Position numbers and translations under genes: made by a program. Source: Marinococcus luteus (GTDB taxonomy: Bacteria; Bacillota; Bacilli; Bacillales; Marinococcaceae). From it: 64,000 bases of DNA. The notes beneath the pieces were generated by a model. It was not told the DNA's origin, made no database searches, and saw only the letters and a list, made by a program, of their open reading frames with translations. Positions 37,257-49,409 of the stretch are shown here, in pieces (position 1 is the first letter of the stretch; every line of letters starts with the position of its first letter). The stretch is from NCBI RefSeq assembly GCF_900106595.1, contig NZ_FNNC01000006.1, forward strand, positions 62,001-126,000. The letters are read 5' to 3'.

Positions 37257-37943
37257 ATGCTATCATATTCAGAATGGAAACATGTCTTCAAGCTGGACCC
37301 GGCGAAAGCGATCAGCGACGAAGATTTAGAACACATATGTGAGTCGGGAACAGATGCGGTCGTTGTAGGAGGAAGCGACGGGGTTACCCTTGATAATACA
37401 TTGAATCTTCTGGCCCGGGTGCGACGGTTTCCAGTCGCATGCGCGCTTGAAATCTCAAATATAGAGGCCGTGACGCCCGGCTTTGACTGCTACCTCGTGC
37501 CGACGGTGTTAAACGCCGGGGATGCGCGCTGGATTACTGGGCTGCATCAGGAGGCACTGAAGGAAATGGGCCCGGCCCTCGAGCAGGAGAAAGTGCTGGC
37601 GGAAGGATACTGCATTTTAAATCCGGATGCCAAGGCAGCAGCGTTAACAGAGGCGAAGACGGAACAGACGGACGAGGATATTGAAGCATATGCCGCGATG
37701 GCGGACCGGTTGTTTCATCTTCCGATTTTTTATATAGAATACAGCGGCACCTACGGAGATGTGCGCATGGTTCAGGAAGCACGCAAAGCATTGCAGGAAG
37801 CAAGGCTCTTTTACGGCGGCGGCATCCGTTCGAAGGAACAGGCAGCGGAAATGGCTGCTTACGCAGATACCATCGTAGTCGGAGACATTGTGTATGAAGA
37901 CATCAAAAAAGCAATTCAGACCGTCAAGGCGGTCAGACCATAG
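37257..37943 (+). CDS. pcrB: Heptaprenylglyceryl phosphate synthase
   Basis: 228-residue TIM-barrel prenyltransferase. Bacillales PcrB joins heptaprenyl diphosphate to sn-glycerol-1-phosphate, making an archaeal-type ether lipid in the membrane. Phosphate-binding motifs include DAVVVGGSDGVT and FYGGGIRSKEQA, with YIEYSGTYGD near the active site. ATG with AAAGGGAG upstream. Followed by pcrA as in B. subtilis, with no terminator in between. Confidence 0.93.
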   Translation: MLSYSEWKHVFKLDPAKAISDEDLEHICESGTDAVVVGGSDGVTLDNTLNLLARVRRFPVACALEISNIEAVTPGFDCYLVPTVLNAGDARWITGLHQEALKEMGPALEQEKVLAEGYCILNPDAKAAALTEAKTEQTDEDIEAYAAMADRLFHLPIFYIEYSGTYGDVRMVQEARKALQEARLFYGGGIRSKEQAAEMAAYADTIVVGDIVYEDIKKAIQTVKAVRP

Positions 37944-38015
37944 CGTGAATCACAAATATTCGGTATACTGAGCAGGAACGTATGTTCCTTGATACTTATG
38001 AAAGGCGGTGGCATC

Positions 38016-42256
<4,241 letters not shown>

Positions 42257-42393
42257 AAAAAGATAAAAGTAGCTTGTTTCACTCGGACATACCTTCTAAG
42301 ATAGAGATGGGAAAGAAAAAAATGTAAACCTCTGGACGCACAAAAAAGAAAGAATATCTGGAAGGAAACGCCGGGAATGGAGGAAATGATATC

Positions 42394-43596
42394 ATGCGGA
42401 AAAGAGCCGGCCTTGTTATAGCTGCTTCCGTGTTTGCATTATCAGGATGCGGATTGTTTGGCGGGGATGAATCAGAATCAGAGGATTCTCAGCCGGAATC
42501 AGAAGAAGATTTGTCACTGAGCGCCGGCATTCCAAGTCTGGATGAGTACTACCGGGCGGTGCTCACGGACGACGGCCAGTACGTCACGGGTGAATCCCGG
42601 GGACTCAGCAATTCCATTGTTTATAACCGCTTTGATCTTGAGCGGATGGAAATTGGCATGCAGGAGCTTGCTTCGGAAGAGTTCAGCCAGGACAATTATT
42701 ACTTCCGGGAAGGCCAGGTTATCGAACGCAGTGAATTAAACAACTGGTTGCTCCGGGAAGGCGAAGAAGGCGACGGTGAATCGACAACGAGGCCGAGAGG
42801 GCTGAATCCACCGCTTGCCGGCAGTAAAGGAGACGGGTTTGAGGAGCGCGAACGCGGTGAACCGAGAACAATGTCCAATCTGCTTGAACATAACTATATG
42901 GAAGAGGGAAGCGGAGGCCTTGAACTTGGCGGTATTGTCATCGGGCTGTCGATGAATGAAACATATTACTTCCGCGAAGAATATGAAGACGGTACATACG
43001 GTCCGTGGCTCGAGGAGTCCATCAGTGAAGAAAATGCTCTCGAGGACGCGCAGCGTATTGCAGAAGAAATTACCAAGCGCCTGCGAAACAATGAGCGTGA
43101 AAACTCGGACCGGATTGAAGAGGTGCCGGTCATGTTTACCATCTTCCAGGAGGCGCCGAGAGATTCGAGTGTGCCGGGAACGTTTATTGCCACTGGTATG
43201 GCTGAGCCGGGGCAGGAGCCCGGAAACTGGAATGAGTTAAATGAATCGAACTATCTGTTCCCGTCTTCGGAAGCAGAGGAAAATAACCGTTCTGATTCCG
43301 AAATGTTTGATGAGTTTAGTAACGAAGTGAACAGCTTTTTTGAAAATACAGTTGGTGTGGTTGGAGAAGGTCATTACGTCAACGGTGAACTCGACAGCCT
43401 GACGATTGATATTCCAATTCAATTTTACAGTAAAACAGAAATTATTGCCTTTACTCAGCACGTGGCGGATAAAACAGAAGATATTTTTCCAAACGGTCTT
43501 GAAGTTGAAGTGAATATTAATTCTTCCTCCGGCCAGGAAGCGTTAATTACGAAAGAACCGGGAGAAGATATGTACGTTCACGTATACAATGAGTAA
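42394..43596 (+). CDS. camS: CamS family sex pheromone lipoprotein
   Basis: 400-residue lipoprotein: signal peptide with lipobox LSGC (Cys19), a Ser/Asp/Glu-rich tether, then the CamS domain (B. subtilis YerH). In enterococci and staphylococci the signal peptide of CamS homologues is processed into a plasmid-response pheromone; whether this one is a pheromone precursor is unknown. The signal-peptide tail (VIAASVFALSGC) is the part to test. It sits between ligA and gatCAB, as yerH does in B. subtilis. Confidence 0.9.
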   Translation: MRKRAGLVIAASVFALSGCGLFGGDESESEDSQPESEEDLSLSAGIPSLDEYYRAVLTDDGQYVTGESRGLSNSIVYNRFDLERMEIGMQELASEEFSQDNYYFREGQVIERSELNNWLLREGEEGDGESTTRPRGLNPPLAGSKGDGFEERERGEPRTMSNLLEHNYMEEGSGGLELGGIVIGLSMNETYYFREEYEDGTYGPWLEESISEENALEDAQRIAEEITKRLRNNERENSDRIEEVPVMFTIFQEAPRDSSVPGTFIATGMAEPGQEPGNWNELNESNYLFPSSEAEENNRSDSEMFDEFSNEVNSFFENTVGVVGEGHYVNGELDSLTIDIPIQFYSKTEIIAFTQHVADKTEDIFPNGLEVEVNINSSSGQEALITKEPGEDMYVHVYNE

Positions 43597-43607
43597 TTTG
43601 TGAACTC

Positions 43608-43644
43608 GGGAAGTGGGCACAGTTGCCCGCTTTCCTTTTTCTTT
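43608..43644 (+). terminator. Intrinsic terminator after camS
   Basis: GGGAAGTGGGCA (43608-43619) with TGCCCGCTTTCC (43624-43635): 12 pairs, two of them G-U, then TTTTTCTTT. A promoter-like TTGCCC-18-TATGAT (43623-43652) overlaps the 3' arm and may drive gatCAB. Confidence 0.8.
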
Positions 43645-43706
43645 GATATGATCAGAGTATTGTCGCAACAGAAGAACGATAGCAGCATTTAAAGGAGGAA
43701 AAACTG

Positions 43707-43997
43707 ATGGCTCATATTTCAAAAGAAGACGTGGAGCACGTGGCCCATCTGGCACGACTTTCCGTTTCTGATGAGGATTTGGAAAAGCTGACCGAAGAGC
43801 TTGATGCGATCATTGGATTTGCTGAACAGCTCGATGAACTCGATACGACTGACGTGGAGCCGACATCCCACGTACTGGATATTCACAACGTACTGCGTGA
43901 AGATACCATTCAACCATCGCTTGACCGGGAAGAAGCATTAAAAAATGCTCCGGACCAAAAAGACGGCCAGGTCAAAGTACCATCCGTGCTGGAGTAA
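43707..43997 (+). CDS. gatC: Asp-tRNA(Asn)/Glu-tRNA(Gln) amidotransferase subunit C
   Basis: 96 residues. Small subunit that clamps GatA and GatB in the GatCAB complex, which converts mischarged Glu-tRNA(Gln) and Asp-tRNA(Asn). Contains [20 protein letters not shown] and [17 protein letters not shown] with AAAGGAGG upstream. Heads the gatCAB operon. Confidence 0.96.
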   Translation: MAHISKEDVEHVAHLARLSVSDEDLEKLTEELDAIIGFAEQLDELDTTDVEPTSHVLDIHNVLREDTIQPSLDREEALKNAPDQKDGQVKVPSVLE

Positions 43998-44014
43998 AAG
44001 AAGGGAGATAACGT

Positions 44015-45472
44015 ATGTCCATTTTGGAAGAAAGTGTAGCGTCGTTACATACAAAGATAAAAAACCAGGAAGTAACTGTCGCCGAACTGGTGGAGGCTTC
44101 ATTTGCCCGTATTCGTGAAGTAGACGCAGACGTAAAAGCGTTTTTAACGTTAAATGAAGACCGGGCACTTGAGCAGGCTGAAAAGCTCGACAAACAGATT
44201 CAAAACGGCGGCGAGGTTCCGTTTTTGTTCGGCATGCCAGCAGGCATTAAAGACAATATTATCACCCAGGATCTGCGGACCACCTGCGCGAGCCAGCTGC
44301 TTGCAAACTTTGATCCGGTCCATAACGCAACTGTGATGGATAAACTGGGAGAGTCGGAAACAGTGACGGTCGGGAAGCTGAACATGGACGAATTTGCCAT
44401 GGGCTCCTCGACGGAAAACTCCGGTGTGCAGGAAACGAGAAACCCGTGGAACACTGAGTACGTACCAGGCGGTTCGAGCGGCGGTTCAGCAGCCTCTGTG
44501 GCAGCCGGCGAAGTGCTGTTTTCGTTAGGGTCGGACACGGGCGGATCCATCCGTCAGCCGGCGTCCTACTGCGGGGTTGTCGGCTTGAAGCCTACCTACG
44601 GACGCGTATCACGGTACGGTCTTGTTGCTTTTGCTTCTTCCCTGGATCAGATCGGGCCGCTTACCCGTTCGGTTGAAGATAATGCTTACGTATTGCAGCA
44701 GATTGCCGGTCATTCCGAGAACGACTCAACCTCTGCAGACGTGGAAGTACCAAATTACCTGGAGGCACTCGGCAAGGAAGTTAAAGGCCTGAAAATTGGC
44801 GTGCCGTCCGAATACATCGGGGAAGGCGTGGATGAAGGCGTCAAACAGCGGGTGCTTGAAGCGCTGAAAGTTCTGGAAGAGCAGGGTGCTGTATGGGAAG
44901 AAGTCTCCCTTCCGCATTCAAAATACGCAGTGGCTGCGTACTATTTAATCGCTTCTTCGGAGGCTTCGGCCAACCTGGCCCGCTTTGACGGTGTCCGCTA
45001 CGGTGTCCGCGATGAGAACGCGAAGGACCTGGTGGAAATGTATAAAGAAACCCGCAGCAAAGGCTTCGGTGAAGAAGTAAAGCGCCGGATCATGCTTGGA
45101 ACATTTGCTTTGAGCGCCGGTTATTATGATGCCTACTACAAGAAGGCCCAGCAGGTGCGGACGCTGATCCGCCGGGATTTCGAAAAAGTGTTTGCCGACT
45201 ATGATGTCATCGTCGGGCCGACAGCGCCGACGACCGCGTTTAAACTCGGGGAACAGCTCGATGATCCGCTCACCATGTACGCTAACGACATTCTAACCAT
45301 TCCGGTAAACTTGGCTGGTATTCCGGCAATTTCTGTGCCGTGCGGCTTCTCGGATAGTATGCCGGTCGGCCTGCAGATTATAGCCAAGCCGTTTGCTGAA
45401 GAAACGATCTATACAGTTGCTCACGCATTTGAACAGGCAACTGAACACCATAAAGCCAGACCGGAATTATAG
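44015..45472 (+). CDS. gatA: Asp-tRNA(Asn)/Glu-tRNA(Gln) amidotransferase subunit A
   Basis: 485-residue amidase-signature enzyme releasing ammonia from glutamine for GatB. The Ser-cisSer-Lys triad is visible in PAGIKDNI (Lys), [13 protein letters not shown] (cis-Ser and nucleophile Ser) and the [12 protein letters not shown] loop. The C-terminus has [19 protein letters not shown]. 17 bases after gatC. Confidence 0.97.
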   Translation: MSILEESVASLHTKIKNQEVTVAELVEASFARIREVDADVKAFLTLNEDRALEQAEKLDKQIQNGGEVPFLFGMPAGIKDNIITQDLRTTCASQLLANFDPVHNATVMDKLGESETVTVGKLNMDEFAMGSSTENSGVQETRNPWNTEYVPGGSSGGSAASVAAGEVLFSLGSDTGGSIRQPASYCGVVGLKPTYGRVSRYGLVAFASSLDQIGPLTRSVEDNAYVLQQIAGHSENDSTSADVEVPNYLEALGKEVKGLKIGVPSEYIGEGVDEGVKQRVLEALKVLEEQGAVWEEVSLPHSKYAVAAYYLIASSEASANLARFDGVRYGVRDENAKDLVEMYKETRSKGFGEEVKRRIMLGTFALSAGYYDAYYKKAQQVRTLIRRDFEKVFADYDVIVGPTAPTTAFKLGEQLDDPLTMYANDILTIPVNLAGIPAISVPCGFSDSMPVGLQIIAKPFAEETIYTVAHAFEQATEHHKARPEL

Positions 45473-45488
45473 GGGAGGAACCAGGACC

Positions 45489-46925
45489 ATGAACTTTGAA
45501 ACAATCATTGGACTCGAAGTCCATGCAGAGTTAAAAACAAACACAAAGATTTTCTGCAACTGCTCAACCGAATTTGGTGCTCCTCCGAATACGCATACGT
45601 GCCCGGTCTGCCTGGGCCATCCGGGAGTGCTGCCGGTTTTGAATGAGCAGGCGGTCAACTACGCCATGAAAGCAGCGCTTGCACTGAACTGCGACATTGC
45701 CGCAGAAACGAAATTCGACCGGAAAAACTACTTTTATCCCGACAACCCGAAAGCTTATCAAATTTCCCAGTTTGACCAGCCGATTGGGGAAAACGGGTGG
45801 ATTGACATTGAAACAGAAGAAAACGGGCCGAAGCGTATCGGTATCACCCGCATTCATATGGAAGAAGACGCCGGAAAGCTCACGCACGACGAAGATGGAG
45901 GCCACTCTCTCGTCGATTTTAACCGTGTCGGCACACCACTGATTGAAATTGTGTCAGAGCCGGATATTACGACGCCGGAGGAAGGCTACGCCTACCTGGA
46001 AAAACTAAAAGCGATTCTGCAGTATACCGACGTTTCCGACTGCAAAATGGAAGAGGGATCGCTCCGTTGTGATGCGAACATTTCCATTCGTCCGGCAGGC
46101 CAGGAGGAATTCGGCACGAAAACTGAGCTGAAAAACCTGAACTCATTTACGAATGTGCAAAAAGGACTGGCATTTGAAGAAGAGCGCCAGGAAAAAGAAC
46201 TGCTTGCCGGCGGGGAAGTACTGCAGGAAACGCGCAGGTGGGATGATGCGAAAAAAGAAACAATTCTGATGCGTATCAAAGAAGGCTCGGACGATTACCG
46301 TTACTTCCCGGAACCGGATCTGGTGACGTACTATATCGATGAAAACTGGAAATCACGGATCGGGGCGTTAATTCCCGAGCTGCCGGACGCGCGGAAGAAG
46401 CGTTACATCGAGGACTTCGGTCTTTCCGAATACGATGCATCGGTACTGGTGCAGTCCAAAGCAATCGCGGACTTTTTCCAGGAAACTGTTGATGCCGGAG
46501 CGGACAGCAAGCTTACAGCCAACTGGCTGATGGGCGAGGTAAGCGGCTATTTAAACAACAACGATATGGATATCGAAGAGACCGCGCTCACCCCGCAGTC
46601 GCTTGCCAAGCTGATTGAACTTATTGAAAAAGGCACCATTTCAAGCAAAATTGCCAAGCAGGTATTTGCAGATGTTATGGAGCAGGGCGGCGATCCGGAA
46701 CAGATCGTAAAAGATAAAGGACTTATGCAGATCTCCGATGAAGGAGAGCTGAAACAGGTGGTCGACGGAATACTGGATAACAATCCGCAGTCGATCGAAG
46801 ACTACAAAAACGGAAAAGACAAAGCGCTCGGCTTCTTAGTCGGACAGGTGATGAAGGAAACGAAAGGGAAAGCCAACCCGCAGATGGTGAACTCTTTAAT
46901 TCTTGAAGGCATGGAACAGCGCTAA
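45489..46925 (+). CDS. gatB: Asp-tRNA(Asn)/Glu-tRNA(Gln) amidotransferase subunit B
   Basis: 478 residues. Kinase and amidation subunit that activates the misacylated tRNA with [14 protein letters not shown] at the start, the zinc and active-site region [36 protein letters not shown], and the C-terminal YqeY-like tail. ATG 45489 has GGGGAGG upstream, although the frame is open to 45393 inside gatA. A terminator follows. Confidence 0.97.
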   Translation: MNFETIIGLEVHAELKTNTKIFCNCSTEFGAPPNTHTCPVCLGHPGVLPVLNEQAVNYAMKAALALNCDIAAETKFDRKNYFYPDNPKAYQISQFDQPIGENGWIDIETEENGPKRIGITRIHMEEDAGKLTHDEDGGHSLVDFNRVGTPLIEIVSEPDITTPEEGYAYLEKLKAILQYTDVSDCKMEEGSLRCDANISIRPAGQEEFGTKTELKNLNSFTNVQKGLAFEEERQEKELLAGGEVLQETRRWDDAKKETILMRIKEGSDDYRYFPEPDLVTYYIDENWKSRIGALIPELPDARKKRYIEDFGLSEYDASVLVQSKAIADFFQETVDAGADSKLTANWLMGEVSGYLNNNDMDIEETALTPQSLAKLIELIEKGTISSKIAKQVFADVMEQGGDPEQIVKDKGLMQISDEGELKQVVDGILDNNPQSIEDYKNGKDKALGFLVGQVMKETKGKANPQMVNSLILEGMEQR

Positions 46926-46929
46926 TACG

Positions 46930-46963
46930 AAAAACCCCGCAGCGTTAAAACTGCGGGGTTTTT
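46930..46963. terminator. Bidirectional terminator between gatB and the GNAT gene
   Basis: AAAAACCCCGCAG (46930-46942) with CTGCGGGGTTTTT (46951-46963), 13 perfect pairs. The right arm and the loop encode the last residues of the convergent GNAT gene. Confidence 0.92.
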
Positions 46964-47532
46964 GTATGCTCCGGGCCAGCGCCGAGAATGGCCGGAAGCC
47001 AGAAGCGCGAACGCATGGTATAGACGACGTGATCGACGTAATGGTCATACAGCCATTCGGCATTGCGCACATATTTGTATTTTTCAAAGCCGAGCCGCTC
47101 CGGAATAGAACGACTGGGCCGGTTGTTCGGAGCAACACAAATATCGACACGCCTGAGGTGAATGTCCCGGAAGGCATAATCAGTCAATCTCTGCACCGCC
47201 CGGGTCATAATGCCTCTGCCCTGAAACGGGGCAGCGAGCCAGTAGCCAATAACGGTGCGCCGGGTCAGGCGGTACACGTGGTTGAAGCTGATGGCACCGG
47301 CGAGCCTGCCTTCAAACCAGATGCCAAACGTGTAGGAGGTGCCGCGGCGGGCAAGCTTGGCGCGGTGCTCAAAAAAGCGGAGTACGTCGCGCAGCTCGCG
47401 TGTCTTATCCACCCACGGCAGCCAGTGCCGCAGATACGAACGATTGTCCTCCACCAGCTGCAGGTAGTCGGCAGCATCTTTATCTTTAAACGGACGAAGG
47501 TATATTTGGGAATCCACAGTAAACTCAGCCAT
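46945..47532 (-). CDS. GNAT family N-acetyltransferase (RimJ/RimL type)
   Basis: 195 residues. GNAT fold of the ribosomal-protein-serine/alanine acetyltransferase type: IYLRPFKDKDAADYLQLVE, GAISFNHVYR, the acetyl-CoA loop in YWLAAPFQGRGIMTRAV and the C-terminal NRPSRSIPERLGF. In the classic motif NxxSxxxxEKxGF the Glu-Lys is Glu-Arg. ATG with GGAGGGG upstream. Its C-terminal tail runs through the gatB terminator, so the last few residues are set by the hairpin. The substrate is unknown. Confidence 0.87.
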   Translation of the reverse strand: MAEFTVDSQIYLRPFKDKDAADYLQLVEDNRSYLRHWLPWVDKTRELRDVLRFFEHRAKLARRGTSYTFGIWFEGRLAGAISFNHVYRLTRRTVIGYWLAAPFQGRGIMTRAVQRLTDYAFRDIHLRRVDICVAPNNRPSRSIPERLGFEKYKYVRNAEWLYDHYVDHVVYTMRSRFWLPAILGAGPEHTKTPQF

Positions 47533-47605
47533 TTTTTATCCCCTCCGTAAACTATAGGTGGAGAGTATTTTCCCGATAATCTGCAGGATATAACCCATTT
47601 TATGT

Positions 47606-47917
47606 TTAAGCGGAAAGTCTGGCCCATTCGTGCAGGCGCCAGCGCATATACACAAACTGATTCGGGGGGATATGCTGAAACGTATCAATCAAAAGGCCAT
47701 AACAGACAGGCTCTGCCTCAAGTGCCTCCTGAAGGGTGGCAGGGTGTTTGTGCCAGATTGTACCCATCATTTCAATATAAGGGAGGCGCGTGCCGATAAG
47801 GGCACTCTGTTCAAACACGTGGTCGCGGAGCTGGCAGAGCTCGGCCGGATCATCCGCGTGATCCAGCTGGTACAAAAATTGTTCCACAAAGTAAGCAATA
47901 TGTTGATCCGGGTGCAT
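47606..47917 (-). CDS. Hypothetical protein, 103 residues
   Basis: Not recognised. The protein is soluble and His/Glu-rich with several aromatic clusters (HIAYFVEQFLYQL, NQFVYMRWRLHEW) and looks all-helical. ATG 47917 is backed by AGGAGGAG at the right distance, the best evidence that it is real. The overlapping plus-strand frame has no ribosome site. It lies between the GNAT gene and the terminator of the small peptide gene, on the same strand as both. Confidence 0.6.
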   Translation of the reverse strand: MHPDQHIAYFVEQFLYQLDHADDPAELCQLRDHVFEQSALIGTRLPYIEMMGTIWHKHPATLQEALEAEPVCYGLLIDTFQHIPPNQFVYMRWRLHEWARLSA

Positions 47918-47960
47918 GTCCGCTCCTCCTATGCCGATGAATGTTTAGACAGTAAGTAAT

Positions 47961-47995
47961 AAAAAAAATCCCCTGCCAGCTAAACTGCAAGGGAT
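47961..47995 (-). terminator. Terminator of the small peptide transcript
   Basis: Read on the minus strand: ATCCCTTGC, loop, GCAGGGGAT (one mismatch), then eight T. It lies 82 bases past the stop of the 34-residue peptide gene, which indicates that a transcript really ends there. Confidence 0.75.
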
Positions 47996-48076
47996 ACAAA
48001 AATATAACAGGGGTAAGCTTGGTTAATGGTGTGAAACGTGTGTCGAGGGTGACGGTTTACGATTATTTAAAAATAA

Positions 48077-48181
48077 TTACATTATTCCTGGCAAGTTAAC
48101 TAGTAACTGGAAATCGCCAGCAGCGCCAACTGTTGTTACTAACCCTATAGCTACAGTCAATTTAATTAAATTAGCTTTCAC
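48077..48181 (-). CDS. 34-residue signal-peptide-like small protein, candidate RRNPP pheromone precursor
   Basis: GTG start at 48181 with AGGAGGG (48197-48191) 9 bases upstream, 34 codons, TAA at 48079-48077. The N-terminus has two lysines (MKANLIKL), then a hydrophobic core TVAIGLVTTVGAAG that looks like a Sec signal with a possible AxA-like cleavage region, then a short tail DFQLLVNLPGIM. That is the architecture of Phr, PapR and NprX-type exported pheromone precursors. It faces away from an HTH-TPR regulator of the family that senses such peptides, and has its own terminator. Too short for routine gene calling. That it is expressed, exported and sensed is inference. A simple hydrophobic peptide or type I toxin-like peptide is an alternative. 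Confidence 0.6.
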   Translation of the reverse strand: MKANLIKLTVAIGLVTTVGAAGDFQLLVNLPGIM

Positions 48182-48256
48182 TGAAAACAACCCTCCTACA
48201 AGAAACTCTGTAATTATTTTCTATATGCATTATGACATATACGAGCATAAATATCT

Positions 48257-48284
48257 TTGGGCGTCTAATGCCTTCATTGCCCAA
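48257..48284. repeat. Inverted repeat in the peptide/regulator intergenic region
   Basis: TTGGGC (48257-48262) and GCCCAA (48279-48284) are separated by 16 bases, midway between the two divergent genes. Possible operator or leader hairpin; role unknown. Confidence 0.4.
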
Positions 48285-48329
48285 TAATTAGGTAAAAGCT
48301 CTAGAATTGTGGTAAAATCTAGGTTAGTT

Positions 48330-48343
48330 AGAACTATAGTTCT
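48330..48343. promoter_or_regulatory. Perfect 14-bp palindrome, candidate operator of the HTH-TPR regulator
   Basis: AGAACTATAGTTCT is its own reverse complement and ends 14 bases before the regulator ATG, just before the AAAGGTGG ribosome site. A looser pair CTAGA...TCTAG (48301-48322) lies upstream. HTH_3 regulators of this family bind palindromes of this size near their own and target promoters. Confidence 0.55.
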
Positions 48344-48357
48344 TAAAAGGTGGTTGT

Positions 48358-49293
48358 ATGGAAGATTCAAATGTCGGGAAAAAGTTAAAAGATTTAAGAC
48401 AGTACTACGAAGTTAGTCAAAGAGAACTGGCTGAAAATATTTGCTCTCAAAGAGCTGTTTCCAAAATTGAACGAGGAGAAATGCAGCCGACCGCAGATAT
48501 CCTGCACCAAATGGCGATAAAACTAGGAGTGAAAATCAGCTATTTTTTTGAAGATCATGAAGCTCCCCGATTTAACTATATACAGGAAACTAAGGATAAA
48601 ATTGATAAATTAGTACGTATATATGAATTAGAAGAAGCAATGAAAATCATTAGACAGGAATTAAAAAATCCACTATTTCGAAAGCCTGTCCATCTTAAAT
48701 TTTTATTATGGAAAAGAGCTGCCTGCCACTCTAAATTAACGTTTGAAAAAGAAGAGTCTCTGGAATTATTAAAGTTAGCCATGGATGTGGATACAGGCTC
48801 TTTAAGCATCACAGAAGAAGATATTGGTATATATATAAATATTGGTACAGTATATATGGATATGAACGAATATGAAGATGCCATTTATTATTTTAATAAG
48901 GCTCTTGCTCTTTATACAAAACTTCCTGTGGCACAATGGGATACTTCCAAAACAAAAATTTATATGAATTTGTGTATTGTATACTCTAAAGCTATGCAGT
49001 TTGAAAAAAGCCTGGAAATCGCAAATGAAGGATTGACATATATATATGAAATAGAATCAGTGTATCTGTTAGGTGAACTTTATTACCAAAAGGGGGTAGC
49101 TTTATTTTATATGGGCGAATATGCGAATGCTTTACGGTGCATGGAAAAAGCCATGTTTATCCTACAAGATAAAGGGCAAAAGATGTTTTATGATTTTATA
49201 GAAGAAAATTACCTGCGATTTCAAAGGGCTACCTTTGCACAACGCTCCAAGTTTAAGCCAAAAAATATAGACTCTACAACCGCTACTGTTTAA
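48358..49293 (+). CDS. HTH-TPR transcriptional regulator, RRNPP (PlcR/NprR/Rgg-like) family
   Basis: 311 residues. XRE-type HTH at about 7-64 (KKLKDLRQYYEVSQRELAEN, then RAVSKIERGEMQPTADILHQ), followed by an all-helical region with at least three visible TPR repeats (about 155-190 YINIGTVYMDMNEYEDAIYY; about 200-235; about 240-280 YYQKGVALFYMGEYANALRC). This is the layout of cytoplasmic receptors of re-imported signalling peptides. ATG with AAAGGTGG. The coding sequence is much richer in A and T than its neighbours, hinting at recent acquisition. A divergent small peptide gene lies 177 bases upstream. Target genes are unknown; itself and the peptide are the first guess. Confidence 0.85.
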   Translation: MEDSNVGKKLKDLRQYYEVSQRELAENICSQRAVSKIERGEMQPTADILHQMAIKLGVKISYFFEDHEAPRFNYIQETKDKIDKLVRIYELEEAMKIIRQELKNPLFRKPVHLKFLLWKRAACHSKLTFEKEESLELLKLAMDVDTGSLSITEEDIGIYINIGTVYMDMNEYEDAIYYFNKALALYTKLPVAQWDTSKTKIYMNLCIVYSKAMQFEKSLEIANEGLTYIYEIESVYLLGELYYQKGVALFYMGEYANALRCMEKAMFILQDKGQKMFYDFIEENYLRFQRATFAQRSKFKPKNIDSTTATV

Positions 49294-49409
49294 TTAGTTA
49301 ACAATAGTATACAATTAATTAGTAACGCATGGAACAATGACGGAAAAAGATAGTTCTTTTATATATTATCCAGATGAAATGAAATCTTCGATGTAATAGG
49401 GGTTAAAAT

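Noticed and set aside
37216-37326. Short GTG frame overlapping the start of pcrB as a leader peptide
   Set aside because: The AAAGGAG ahead of it is only 3 bases from the GTG, and the peptide has no recognisable features.
46903-47550. 215-codon plus-strand frame opposite the GNAT gene
   Set aside because: Antisense shadow of a gene with clear GNAT motifs; no ribosome site and it starts inside gatB.
49337-49396. 19-codon frame downstream of the HTH-TPR gene as an alternative pheromone gene
   Set aside because: No Shine-Dalgarno sequence and no hydrophobic export signal.
47940-49409. Prophage lysis-lysogeny (arbitrium) module
   Set aside because: The regulator and peptide layout resembles AimR/AimP, but no phage genes, integrase or attachment repeats lie nearby.
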